Source of the DNA: Actinomycetes bacterium
GTDB taxonomy: Bacteria; Actinomycetota; Acidimicrobiia; Acidimicrobiales; Palsa-688
Length of the DNA: 12,223 nucleotides
Assembly (NCBI GenBank): GCA_021815935.1
Contig: JAKAZH010000036.1
Location: 1 to 12,223 of the forward strand
Reading direction: 5' to 3'
Shown here piece after piece: positions 1-6,739 of the stretch (within the stretch, counting starts at the first letter, position 1; each line of letters starts with the position of its first letter). The translations under genes and the position numbers were made by a program. A model generated the notes under the pieces. The model saw only the letters and a list, made by a program, of their open reading frames with translations, ran no database searches and was not told the DNA's origin.

Positions 1-684
1 GGCGGATGGGGCCTGCAGGAGGCCGGCGAGGAGAGCAGCTTGACCCCAGGTCAGCTGCGCCGCTGGCCTTCCGAAGTAGTGCAACGCCGCGCCGGTGATG
101 CCGTAGGAGCCATCCCCGAAGTAGGCGGCGTTCAGGTACATCGCCAGGATTTCCTGTTTGGTGAAGTCGTTGTCGAGCTTGAAGGCCATGGCGACCTGCT
201 CGGCGAGCGCTGCAGGGGAGGAGCGGCCGGGCGTGTAGAGGAGCTTCGCAAGCTGGACCTCGATCGTTGCCCCACCCAGATTGGGGTTGGCGGTCACGAA
301 ACCCCAGGCGGCGCGGACGGTTCCTTGCGGGTCGAGAGCAGGATCACTGTAGAACCTGCTGTCCTCAGTTGCCAGCACGGCCGCGCCGACCCTTTGTGGC
401 ACGACTCCGTTGTCGCTCGGCGCGTGGTGCACAGCGAGGATTGCCGCGACTTTCGACGGTGCGCTTCTCGCCGACGGGGTCACGGCGAAAAGGACTGCCC
501 CGAGGATGGCCAGGAGAAGCACCGCCACCGCCAAGCCCAGCGCCGCCCGCCTCAGGAGGCGGTGGCGGCCCCTGTGGCGGTGGCTCGGCTTTCGTCGCCG
601 GTGCAATGCTTCGGCGCCGCCACCCCCTGCTCGAGCTTGCGACGGCACTATGGCGGCACCCGCCGCGCGCCTGGTAGCAACCAC
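1..684 (-). CDS. Transglycosylase (GT51, penicillin-binding protein type), C-terminus cut by window edge
   Basis: The visible 228 residues are the N-terminal part of a peptidoglycan glycosyltransferase, which polymerises lipid II outside the membrane. A very basic Arg-rich cytoplasmic tail (about residues 29-46) is followed by one membrane span (about 49-68). Then come the GT51 motifs: ATEDSRFY with the presumed catalytic Glu107, GGATIEVQLAK (137-147), and KQEILAMYLNAAYFGDGSYGI (from 176). The usual family motif is GGSTITQQLAKN, so the Thr-Gln pair is altered to Glu-Val here, as I recall in some short actinobacterial homologues. The frame is open back to a TAG at 703-705. GTG at 684 is the best start, with no good Shine-Dalgarno. 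It may be a monofunctional transglycosylase, but a transpeptidase domain beyond the edge cannot be excluded. It is divergent from the dehydrogenase at 724. Confidence 0.9.
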   Translation of the reverse strand, partial: MVATRRAAGAAIVPSQARAGGGGAEALHRRRKPSHRHRGRHRLLRRAALGLAVAVLLLAILGAVLFAVTPSARSAPSKVAAILAVHHAPSDNGVVPQRVGAAVLATEDSRFYSDPALDPQGTVRAAWGFVTANPNLGGATIEVQLAKLLYTPGRSSPAALAEQVAMAFKLDNDFTKQEILAMYLNAAYFGDGSYGITGAALHYFGRPAAQLTWGQAALLAGLLQAPSA

Positions 685-723
685 CTGACCGAAACTACTG
701 CGCTAATCGGTAGCGTTGCGTTC
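685..723. promoter_or_regulatory. Divergent intergenic region with an inverted repeat
   Basis: Only 39 bp separate the transglycosylase start from the SDR start, so promoters for both must overlap here or lie inside the coding ends. It holds a perfect inverted repeat at 701-715, CGCTA-ATCGG-TAGCG, ending 8 bp before the SDR ATG. The repeat could be an operator or a small hairpin over the ribosome-binding region. No convincing -35/-10 pair was seen. Confidence 0.3.
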
Positions 724-1689
724 ATGCAAAGCGCCGGTCGGCTCCTCAGCTCGGCCGCCGACGCTGTACTGGAGGCCTCGATCGTCGGGAGCTTCACCCG
801 GATCGGCTTCGACGCGCGTCGGCGAAGCGACAGGTGGCACGAACCGCACCGACTCGACGGTCGCACAATCGTGGTTACCGGCGCCTCGTCGGGCATCGGT
901 CGCGCCGTAGCGACAGGTCTCGGAATGCTCGGGGCGAAGCTGTGGCTCACGGGCCGCAACGAGCAGCGACTCGCTGCCACAGCCAGGAGCGTGGAATCAG
1001 CCGGCGGCAACGCGCGCCTTGTCGTCGCAGACCTCGTGATCCCTTCCCAGGTCGACGACCTGGTCGAGCGCATGTCCGACGAGGTTTCGGTGCTGGACGG
1101 GATCGTACATAACGCCGGGGCCCTTTTCGGCGACTACCGCCAGGCGCCCGACGGAACCGAGCTCACCGTCGCCACCCACGTGATAGCCCCTTTTCGCCTC
1201 ACGGAGCTTCTCGTACCTCGCCTACGCCCGGGGAGGTCGGTTCTGGTCACGGTGTCATCTGGTGGGATGTACACGGAGCGATTCGACCTGGCCCAACTGG
1301 AGATGAGCCCGGTCGAGTACCGGGGGACTGTGGCTTACGCCCGAGCGAAGCGTGCGCAGGTGGTGCTCGCATCCGAGTGGCAGCGCCGCCTCGGCCCGGC
1401 AGTGTCGAGCTACAGCACGCATCCGGGGTGGGTGAACACAGAAGGCTTGCAGGGAGCGCTCGCCGGAATGAGCCGCCTAGGACCTCTCCTTCGAAGTCCG
1501 GCGCAGGGGGCCGACACGATCGTCTGGCTCGTTGGCGAAGCACTCGCTGGTAGCGAAGTCCCGCCACCCGGCTTCTGGCATGACCGTCGCCGGCGAGGCG
1601 AGTACTACCGCCCCGGGACCCGGCCAGGCGCTCGCCAGGCGCTAAGCGAAGGGGAGGCCCTGTGGGAATGGTGTGCCAGTCGCCGGTGA
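724..1689 (+). CDS. Short-chain dehydrogenase/reductase, DHRS12-like
   Basis: This is a 321-aa NAD(P)-dependent oxidoreductase of the classical SDR fold. The cofactor motif TGASSGIG is at residues 52-59, HNAG at 129-132, the catalytic Ser in VTVSSGG (about 178), and YARAK gives Tyr205 and Lys209. HPGWVNTEGL follows, and a GPLLRSPAQGADTIVWL tail segment resembles DHRS12-type proteins. The roughly 45-residue N-terminal lead before the Rossmann fold is also typical of that subgroup. All catalytic positions are present, so it should be active, but the substrate cannot be read (a lipid or alkyl alcohol/ketone is a guess). The open frame runs back to position 40, but that part lies antisense to the transglycosylase. 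ATG 724 fits family length. No strong Shine-Dalgarno is seen. Confidence 0.9.
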   Translation: MQSAGRLLSSAADAVLEASIVGSFTRIGFDARRRSDRWHEPHRLDGRTIVVTGASSGIGRAVATGLGMLGAKLWLTGRNEQRLAATARSVESAGGNARLVVADLVIPSQVDDLVERMSDEVSVLDGIVHNAGALFGDYRQAPDGTELTVATHVIAPFRLTELLVPRLRPGRSVLVTVSSGGMYTERFDLAQLEMSPVEYRGTVAYARAKRAQVVLASEWQRRLGPAVSSYSTHPGWVNTEGLQGALAGMSRLGPLLRSPAQGADTIVWLVGEALAGSEVPPPGFWHDRRRRGEYYRPGTRPGARQALSEGEALWEWCASRR

Positions 1690-1726
1690 GCGTTGCCTGT
1701 GGTCAAAGGGGTGCCGGCAGGCTCGC

Positions 1727-1732
1727 TAGAGT
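1727..1732 (+). promoter_or_regulatory. Possible -10 element (TAGAGT)
   Basis: TAGAGT lies in the 85-bp gap between the SDR stop and the next start and would give a leader of roughly 35 nt. No good -35 hexamer stands at 16-18 bp upstream, so this is weak. Confidence 0.25.
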
Positions 1733-1774
1733 CTCGGATGTCAGCGAAGCTGGCCGACGAGACAGGAGAGCGTC

Positions 1775-2068
1775 GTGTCGGACGAACAACTGATAGCCGA
1801 GCAAGTCGTTACCCTCGAAGCGCAACGGTCCGTGACGGTGCGCATCTCGCAGCATCTCGCGGAAGACTTCTGGCGTGTCGATATCTGCGGCGGCATCGGC
1901 AACGGCACCGGACAGGTCACCACCACCGTTGCCCCCGGCGACAGCTTCCTGATGAACCTGATAGAGGCTGCCATGAGCGGTGAGCAGGTTGCATGGCGCC
2001 ATCTGGCCCAGTGGGGCATGCACGGCTTCAGCGGGATCTCCCGGCTTCCAGTTCCGCGTTTTGCCTGA
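1775..2068 (+). CDS. Small conserved-looking hypothetical protein, 97 aa
   Basis: I do not recognise a family. The GTG start has a clear Shine-Dalgarno (AGGAGA at 1764-1769, about 5 nt before it). Third codon positions are G/C-rich, supporting real coding. The protein is mostly soluble-looking: an acidic start, a beta-rich middle (SVTVRISQHLAEDFWRVDI), a Gly/Thr-rich segment (CGGIGNGTGQVTTTV), then an amphipathic part with several Trp and His and a Pro-rich end. There is no signal peptide, no membrane segment and a single Cys. It lies 85 bp after the SDR gene on the same strand and 48 bp before the next small gene, and could form a loose unit with the latter. Confidence 0.6.
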   Translation: MSDEQLIAEQVVTLEAQRSVTVRISQHLAEDFWRVDICGGIGNGTGQVTTTVAPGDSFLMNLIEAAMSGEQVAWRHLAQWGMHGFSGISRLPVPRFA

Positions 2069-2116
2069 AGCCCCTGGCGGCGGGAACTGTCAGGTAACCG
2101 TATTGTGGTGGACATC

Positions 2117-2554
2117 ATGTCGATGACCGCAGCCCAGGAACCCGCAACGCCCCGGCCGTCCCCGTCCCCTGAAGCGTTCCCGTCTGCTGAAGCGTCCCCG
2201 TCCCCTGAAGCGTCCCTGTCGGAGTCGTCGAACGAAAGCACCGGGTACCTGTCAGCGCGCGATCCGGGCCGCTTCGACGTTTTGCGCCTGCCGGTCAAGG
2301 CTGTGGCTCTCGAAGCGGACAGTATGGCGCAGGCAGGACCGGCCGACCCCGAAGTCCTCTCGGCAAGCGCTGGAGGTGACAGGTCGACGCTTGTGGAGGC
2401 TCGAAACTTTTATGCTTCGCTTGTTTCGGCTAGGTCCGATGACTTTCGGGCCACCGCGGCGTTGAGTTTGTTGAACCGTGCGATCTCGGCGACTCCGGTG
2501 ATAGACCCTCTTGACTGGAAGAAGCGCTGGCACCAACGTTTCCGGCGCCCCTAG
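2117..2554 (+). CDS. Hypothetical protein with Pro/Ser/Glu-rich repeat N-terminus
   Basis: This is a 145-aa protein of unknown function. ATG 2117 is chosen because GGTGGA sits just upstream. GTG 2105 and ATG 2123 are in-frame alternatives. The N-terminal third is low-complexity and probably disordered: PRPSPSPEAFPSAEASPSPEA, encoded by an 18-bp tandem repeat. The C-terminal half looks folded and helical, with RNFYASLVSARSDDFRATAAL, then NRAISATP and a basic tail WKKRWHQRFRRP. No signal peptide or membrane span is visible. A long antisense frame over the same stretch mirrors the repeat and is not credible. The gene converges on the dehydrogenase ending at 2612. Confidence 0.55.
   Translation: MSMTAAQEPATPRPSPSPEAFPSAEASPSPEASLSESSNESTGYLSARDPGRFDVLRLPVKAVALEADSMAQAGPADPEVLSASAGGDRSTLVEARNFYASLVSARSDDFRATAALSLLNRAISATPVIDPLDWKKRWHQRFRRP
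2153..2224 (+). repeat. 18-bp tandem repeat, about four units
   Basis: Units begin at 2153 (diverged first half), 2171, 2189 and 2207. The core is GAAGCGTCCCCGTCCCCT with a few substitutions, coding the six-residue unit E-A-(S/F)-P-S-(P/A). It lies wholly inside the 2117 gene, in frame, so unit gain or loss would only change the length of the low-complexity segment. Confidence 0.8.
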
Positions 2555-2568
2555 AAGACCTGGCTCCG

Positions 2569-2596
2569 GGCGTTGGCTCGGGGCGAACGCCGAGCT
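2569..2596. terminator. Possible bidirectional hairpin between convergent genes
   Basis: Two competing stems occur in the 57-bp convergent gap: GGCGTT/AACGCC (2569-2574 with 2586-2591) and GGCTCGG/CCGAGCT (2575-2581 with 2590-2596). No T-tract follows on either side. It may act as a weak terminator or transcript end for both converging units. Confidence 0.35.
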
Positions 2597-2611
2597 CCGA
2601 ACGATCAGCCC

Positions 2612-3661
2612 TCAGACGTCCCCCCCGACGAATCCCGAAATCGTCACGCCGTAGTCGCCCAACTCCCGTGCGAATCCGGCTGGGTCGTCGACCATTTCTG
2701 CGAGGCCGGCTACCCCCGTGCGCGCAAGCCGCCCTTGCGCAGCCCACCGGGCGGCGACTGCGCTGACCGCTGCGGCTATCACGGCAGGCCTGCCGGCAGA
2801 CCCGACTATCCGGGTTACCGCTTCAGCGCCGACGAAGCCTCTCATCTCGACACGCACTGCGCCCGTGAGGCCTTCGGGATGCGGCTTGCGGAGCATGGGC
2901 AGCGGGGATGTCAGGCGGTCTCGACGGGTCGCTTCGATCCTCGCTGTGATTCGTCTCGCGGACGGGAATGCGGGAGCCAGGAGCATCGGGTCGGCGAGGT
3001 GGGCCCGATAACAGTCCGCGCCTCCGACCGGCCCGGGGAACCACACGAGCTCGCGGCCCGACCCGCCCGGACGTCGCCTCCAGGAGCCTTCCTGCCAGTC
3101 CACGGAGATTGCCGCCAGCGCCGTATGGTGCCGCCGGGCGCACGTCGGCCCGCCGGTGCCCGCACTTGCTACATGAAGCTCTTCCACGACGTCGAATCCA
3201 CCCAGGTAGCTGCTGCCTCCGTCGCCGCATAAGTAGCGTGCAAGCACGCACGACAAGCCCGGCGCCATGGCGGCCCCGAGCGCCACGGCGCACCCATTTT
3301 GCCGGGCGCGGTCGTCCATCGCCATCGTGCGGCGAAGCAGGTCCGGTTCGTCGACAGGCGTTACGACGTGGCTCGACTCGGCCAATGAAAGGTGGACGAA
3401 GTACTCCAAGAGTTCCGGCGCTGTGACGACGGTCACTTCGACACCGAGCTCGGCTGCCTCCCCGACGTCGGCGTACTGCACTTTCGGCGCTGCAGCCAAC
3501 CTCGGGCTGCTCCGAGCTCCGTCGAAGGGGAACGAGCTGCCCCTCGGTCTGCGGCCACTCGGACCTCGGATGACGACGACGGACTCCACGTCGTCGGATC
3601 CGACTAGGAACTCTACGATCCGGCTACCTACGGCTCCGGCCCCAGCTACGGCGATACGCAC
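2612..3661 (-). CDS. Saccharopine-dehydrogenase-like NAD(P)-binding oxidoreductase
   Basis: This 349-aa protein begins directly with a Rossmann beta strand and glycine motif, MRIAVAGAGAVG (residues 1-12), as in the saccharopine dehydrogenase NADP-binding family. A second, alpha/beta C-terminal part follows, with GTGGP...ARRHHTAL and GGSGRELVWFPGP blocks that I associate with actinobacterial members of unknown substrate. There is no signal peptide, so it acts in the cytoplasm. The GTG start at 3661 lies 15 bp after the 49-aa gene's stop, and GAGGG at the preceding stop codon may serve as ribosome-binding site. It is the last gene of the long minus-strand operon. Its operon position suggests supply or recycling of a small molecule for the exported redox proteins, but this is inference. 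Lysine metabolism is not implied. Confidence 0.75.
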   Translation of the reverse strand: MRIAVAGAGAVGSRIVEFLVGSDDVESVVVIRGPSGRRPRGSSFPFDGARSSPRLAAAPKVQYADVGEAAELGVEVTVVTAPELLEYFVHLSLAESSHVVTPVDEPDLLRRTMAMDDRARQNGCAVALGAAMAPGLSCVLARYLCGDGGSSYLGGFDVVEELHVASAGTGGPTCARRHHTALAAISVDWQEGSWRRRPGGSGRELVWFPGPVGGADCYRAHLADPMLLAPAFPSARRITARIEATRRDRLTSPLPMLRKPHPEGLTGAVRVEMRGFVGAEAVTRIVGSAGRPAVIAAAVSAVAARWAAQGRLARTGVAGLAEMVDDPAGFARELGDYGVTISGFVGGDV

Positions 3662-3676
3662 CTGTCAGGTGTGCCC

Positions 3677-3826
3677 TCAGGCCAAGTCGTCGGTCGGTAT
3701 CTCGCGCCATCCCCCGTGCTGGGGCGGTGTCCCGCCGGATCCGCGGAGTCGGACCACGACTGCGATCACCGCCGTCAGGCCGAGCGCCATTATGGACCGA
3801 CGGATCATTCGCACCATCGGGATCAT
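3677..3826 (-). CDS. 49-aa single-span membrane protein
   Basis: This short frame was found by reading the gap between the lipoprotein and the dehydrogenase genes. ATG 3826 gives a basic N-terminus (MIPMVRMIRRS), one hydrophobic span (IMALGLTAVIAVVVRL), then RGSGGTPPQHGGWREIPTDDLA and TGA. Third positions are strongly G/C and the frame fills the gap neatly (19 bp after the lipoprotein stop, 15 bp before the next start), which supports coding. The tail with GGWRE resembles small actinobacterial membrane proteins I have seen unannotated. The Met residues at 4 and 7 are alternative starts, and no strong Shine-Dalgarno is visible. Function is unknown. It may be a membrane adaptor for the operon's envelope proteins. 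Confidence 0.6.
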   Translation of the reverse strand: MIPMVRMIRRSIMALGLTAVIAVVVRLRGSGGTPPQHGGWREIPTDDLA

Positions 3827-3845
3827 AGACGAGCGCTTTCGTCGG

Positions 3846-4442
3846 TCAAGATGGCGATGGCGCTACAGCGAGCGGAAGCTGCTCCGTCGGGTTCCCATCA
3901 GGTGAAGTTCCGATCCACGTGAGCTCGATCGTCGAGAACTGAAGCCCATTGGAGGTTTGCTCGACAGCGCTCAGCTTGAGGCTCGCGCCGGCCGTGACGG
4001 CTTTCCCGCCGACGATCAAGTGGACGGTCCCCTGGCCGGACGCGCTCGTCGCCGACCAGGATGTCCAGGTGACGCCTGTCACGAGGGTCGTCGCGTCCTT
4101 GGCGGCGTTCGCGCAGGTGACGAGCAGGGTCGCCGGCTCGTAAGCGCCGCCTCCGCAGTCAAATACGGTCGGGACCACCGCCGCCTGGCCTCCCGGCCCG
4201 GTCGTCGACGAATTGCCTGGAACAGTGCTGGTGGCAGGAACGGTGCCTCCCGACGGTACGGTGCTAACGGCGGGGAGTGTGGCGCCGCCGCCCTGTGAAG
4301 GGTTGATCGTGTCGACGCTTCTTTGACTTGACCCGCACGCTGCCAGGCAGGCTGAGGTGGCGACGACCGCTGCGAGGCAAGCGCCTGTGCGCGACCTGCG
4401 ACCGAAAGCCAACGATACCGACGGCAGCCGACGTCGGATCAA
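3846..4442 (-). CDS. Secreted lipoprotein of unknown function
   Basis: The 198-aa protein has a lipoprotein signal: an Arg-rich start, a hydrophobic stretch (ACLAAVVATSACLAAC) and lipobox LAAC, with acylated Cys36 in this numbering. A flexible Ser/Thr/Pro/Gly linker of about 50 residues follows. The C-terminal beta-rich domain contains two Cys (VFDCGG and LVTCAN), probably a disulfide, and repeated WTSW and LTWIG strands. TTG 4442 is chosen because it overlaps the TGA of the upstream gene (TTGA) with GGAAG close by. TTG 4412 is the alternative. A longer frame to 4658 would overlap the membrane protein gene and is rejected. It acts on the outer face of the membrane. The location fits a redox or anchoring partner for the Tat-exported protein, but no enzyme motif is visible. 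Confidence 0.75.
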   Translation of the reverse strand: MIRRRLPSVSLAFGRRSRTGACLAAVVATSACLAACGSSQRSVDTINPSQGGGATLPAVSTVPSGGTVPATSTVPGNSSTTGPGGQAAVVPTVFDCGGGAYEPATLLVTCANAAKDATTLVTGVTWTSWSATSASGQGTVHLIVGGKAVTAGASLKLSAVEQTSNGLQFSTIELTWIGTSPDGNPTEQLPLAVAPSPS

Positions 4443-5359
4443 CGCGCTTCCATCGTGGAACGTGGCGAAGTCCGGCCTTGCGAGCTTCGCCGTGGCGAGT
4501 CCCTGAGCATGCCACGATGCCGGCGACGGGTTCTCATGGCGGGTGCGACCAGCGGCGTGGCGGCGATCACTCCTACGACAGCTCCACACGCCAGTGTCGA
4601 CAGCCGGTCGTTGTTGCTCGACGTCGCCGGCAAGTTTGGAAAAAATAGAACGATACATACCGCAGCCGCGCTCGCTGCCTGCGATAGTTCGGTGCCTAGT
4701 TTTACGGGTCCCTCAAAACGGTTCAGCTTGCGATGCACCTGGCGCAGACGCTGCGGCGTGGAAGCACCAGCGATGATGAACACCGTCGCGCCCCGCGCGA
4801 ACCCGAACACAACACATATAAGTAGGGTCTCGTAGACGGAGTTGGCAGCCACCCCGGCAGCGATGGCGAAAGCGAATGTGACGGCAATCCCGGCAGTCAT
4901 CACGTAGGTTGCGAACCCGAAGCCGATCTGCCAACCGAATCCGGCCCCGTACACCCACGGCCGGAACCGTGACATCCACCCGTCGTCGACTTGTCGCCGC
5001 AACACCGGCAGGACATCTCCGAACAGCCCCAAGTCGGTTGCTGCTCCAATCGCGGCGACCGCCATGCACACGACGCCAACTGCGAGTCCACCGGTCAGAC
5101 GTGACCCCGAAGACCTTGAAACATCGAATGCAGCCCGGACGCTCAACGTTAGGATCGAGGCGATCCCGCCCAAGGTGAGGCCGCCGACGCCGGCCCCGGC
5201 AAGGAACCACGCCGACGTCCAGGCGAACCTCGCTCCCCGAGAGCGTTCCCCGAAGGGCGTGATGCTCGAAAGCATCGACAGGCCACAAGGAGACCACGTC
5301 GAACGGGCGGCCGAGAAGACCGCCACCACAATTCCGAGAGGTAGGTAGATGGAGTTCAC
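4439..5359 (-). CDS. Polytopic membrane protein, tentatively CcdA/DsbD- or MauF-like
   Basis: This 306-aa protein has about seven hydrophobic spans (roughly 4-20, 45-73, 88-107, 136-156, 158-195 as two, 225-241 and 256-275), with a basic cytoplasmic tail. Immediately after span 1 comes SPCGLSML (residues 23-30), resembling the Pro-Cys motif of CcdA/DsbD electron transporters. Further membrane cysteines are Cys98, Cys182, Cys235 and Cys258, and FGFARGATVF (185-194) is another notable block. Such proteins pass reducing equivalents across the membrane to extracytoplasmic thiols. MauF of methylamine operons is a comparable membrane protein of unclear role. GTG 5359 overlaps the TGA of the upstream gene (GTGA) and has GGGAGA about 5 nt before it. 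Family placement is by motif only and uncertain. A membrane protein linked to the operon is well supported. Confidence 0.75.
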   Translation of the reverse strand: MNSIYLPLGIVVAVFSAARSTWSPCGLSMLSSITPFGERSRGARFAWTSAWFLAGAGVGGLTLGGIASILTLSVRAAFDVSRSSGSRLTGGLAVGVVCMAVAAIGAATDLGLFGDVLPVLRRQVDDGWMSRFRPWVYGAGFGWQIGFGFATYVMTAGIAVTFAFAIAAGVAANSVYETLLICVVFGFARGATVFIIAGASTPQRLRQVHRKLNRFEGPVKLGTELSQAASAAAVCIVLFFPNLPATSSNNDRLSTLACGAVVGVIAATPLVAPAMRTRRRHRGMLRDSPRRSSQGRTSPRSTMEAR

Positions 5360-6720
5360 GGGTTTCTCCCGAACGTCGCGGCGTCGCCGAAAGGGTACAC
5401 CTCACCCAATTCCGAGACCATCCAGTATCCCTTCCCGGTCGGTGTTACGGCGACTGAAACTATCGGGCTCAGGAGGCTTGTCGCACTAAGCGAGCCGTAG
5501 AAGGCCGCGTCGCCGAAACTGAAGATACCCCCGTCCGAAGCGACAAGCCAATACCCTTTTCCCGTCGGTGTCGCCGCTATGCCGACCACCGGCCTTTGGA
5601 GCACCACTGCCCCCATTGAGCCGTAGAAGTTGGCGTCGCCGAAGCTGAACACCCCTCCGTCCGAGGCTGCCAGCCAGTACCCGGCGTCGTCTGGGGTGGC
5701 CGCCATGCCGACTATCGGTTTGTTGAGCGCAACCTTCCCGGTCGAGCCGTAGAACGGGGCTGCGAAGTCGAACACGCCGCCGTCCGCGGCGACGAATCGG
5801 TATCCGCCGGATTTTGAATCCGCGGCCATTCCGACTATGGGTTTGTTGAGCGCGATCTTGCCGGTGGACCCGTCGAAGGTGGCGTCGCCGAAGCTGAAGA
5901 TCCCGCCGTCGGATGCAACTAGCCAGTAGCCTTTGCCGGTCGACGTGGCGGCGATCCCCGCGATCGGGCGATTGAGCTCGGTGCCGTACATCGACCCGTA
6001 GGAGACGGCGTCACCGAAGACGGCGACTCCGCCGGCCGCGTCGGCCAGCCAGTAGCCTTTGCCGGTCGGTGTCGCCGCGATGCCCACTACCAGCGGGCTC
6101 GGCGTTTGCGGGCCATCCTGGCAGGGTGCGTAGTGGTCTGCTGTGCTTTCGTCTGTTTGAGCGACAGTGCTGCACGTCGGGTCCAGAAGCCATGGCGGCG
6201 TGCACGAAACGACACGGCATGCGATCCTCCCGGTGCAGGCGATCTCCTGGTGGCATTGCCCGTAGCGGAACTCGGTGCATCCGACGTGGCGGTTGTCGCA
6301 GGAACCCAGAGCGCACTCGCACGTGAGGTTGTCACACGTTGGGCAGAAGTTGCCTCCGCCGCAGCCGCACCCCTGGCATTCGCCCATGCAGTCGATGTAG
6401 TAGCGGGGCCCGGCGCAGTACGCGGACCCGTCCGCTTTCCACCAACCGCCGGCGAACGTTCCTGGTGGACAGCCGTTGATTCCGTTGTTGATAGTGCAGC
6501 AGAACTGCGTGTAACCGTCGCAGCACATGGACGTGCAATCGCACCCTGTACCCGGCACGCATTCACATATGAATCCGTAGGCGTTTCCGGGTTTCAGAAG
6601 CAGGTCGACCGGAGCAACGGTCATCGCAGCGGCCGCGACTGTCGCCCTGGCCAGAAAGCCTCGCCGTGATGTGCGCGCCAGCAGGAAGTCGGCGACGGGC
6701 CTGGCAACGTCGAGTTTCAC
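5356..6720 (-). CDS. Tat-exported, Cys-rich methylamine dehydrogenase light-chain-like protein fused to propeller-type repeats
   Basis: The 454-aa protein has three parts. Residues 1-49 are a twin-arginine signal (TSRRGFLAR at 17-25, then an Ala-rich hydrophobic run). Residues about 50-200 hold 26 cysteines, including CDC, MCC, FCC, CPPGT (84-88), GGWW (91-94), YYIDCMGEC and GQCHQEIAC. The order CC...CPPGT...W...C...Y..DC...C.C parallels the methylamine dehydrogenase light chain (MauA), which carries the TTQ cofactor and six disulfides. The first TTQ Trp has a plausible match at Trp93/94. The second is not evident near FRYGQC. Residues about 209-454 are six Cys-free repeats of about 42 residues, likely beta-propeller blades. 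GTG 6720 is 19 bp after the MauE-like stop, and no strong Shine-Dalgarno is seen. It would fold before export and work outside the cell membrane. Activity is unknown. Confidence 0.85.
   Translation of the reverse strand: MKLDVARPVADFLLARTSRRGFLARATVAAAAMTVAPVDLLLKPGNAYGFICECVPGTGCDCTSMCCDGYTQFCCTINNGINGCPPGTFAGGWWKADGSAYCAGPRYYIDCMGECQGCGCGGGNFCPTCDNLTCECALGSCDNRHVGCTEFRYGQCHQEIACTGRIACRVVSCTPPWLLDPTCSTVAQTDESTADHYAPCQDGPQTPSPLVVGIAATPTGKGYWLADAAGGVAVFGDAVSYGSMYGTELNRPIAGIAATSTGKGYWLVASDGGIFSFGDATFDGSTGKIALNKPIVGMAADSKSGGYRFVAADGGVFDFAAPFYGSTGKVALNKPIVGMAATPDDAGYWLAASDGGVFSFGDANFYGSMGAVVLQRPVVGIAATPTGKGYWLVASDGGIFSFGDAAFYGSLSATSLLSPIVSVAVTPTGKGYWMVSELGEVYPFGDAATFGRNP
5371..6096 (-). repeat. 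Six tandem coding repeats of about 126 bp (propeller-type blades)
   Basis: In protein terms the repeats start near residues 209, 251, 293, 334, 376 and 418 of the 5356-6720 gene. Consensus: (R/K)PIVGIAATPTGKGYW, then LVASDGGIFSFGDA, then FYGS. Repeats 2, 4 and 5 are the closest copies, repeat 3 is the most diverged (SKSGGYRFVAADGGVFDFA), and repeat 6 is short and ends the protein. The GYW...DGG...FGDA spacing is what one expects for four-stranded blades. The copies are similar in DNA too, so unequal recombination could vary their number. Confidence 0.85.
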
Positions 6721-6739
6721 GACTTAACCGGAGAATCCA

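Noticed and set aside
40..723. Long open frame extending the SDR gene upstream by 228 codons
   Set aside because: It runs antisense through clear transglycosylase motifs, and the extension is low-complexity Arg/Gly-rich with no SDR similarity.
1741..2298. Antisense 185-codon frame across two small genes
   Set aside because: Asp/Gly/Ser runs mirror the 18-bp repeat of the plus-strand gene, and it overlaps two plus-strand frames with better start signals.
4443..4658. Extension of the lipoprotein frame to an ATG at 4658
   Set aside because: It overlaps the membrane protein gene, and the signal peptide with lipobox is explained by the TTG 4442 start.
5371..6096. Regular repeats considered as a CRISPR-like array
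   Set aside because: Units are about 126 bp, diverged, contiguous and in frame as protein repeats. There are no spacers.
5356..6720. Straight annotation as functional methylamine dehydrogenase light chain
   Set aside because: The second TTQ tryptophan is not seen, Cys number is about double, and heavy chain and MauG genes are absent, so only 'light-chain-like' is supported.
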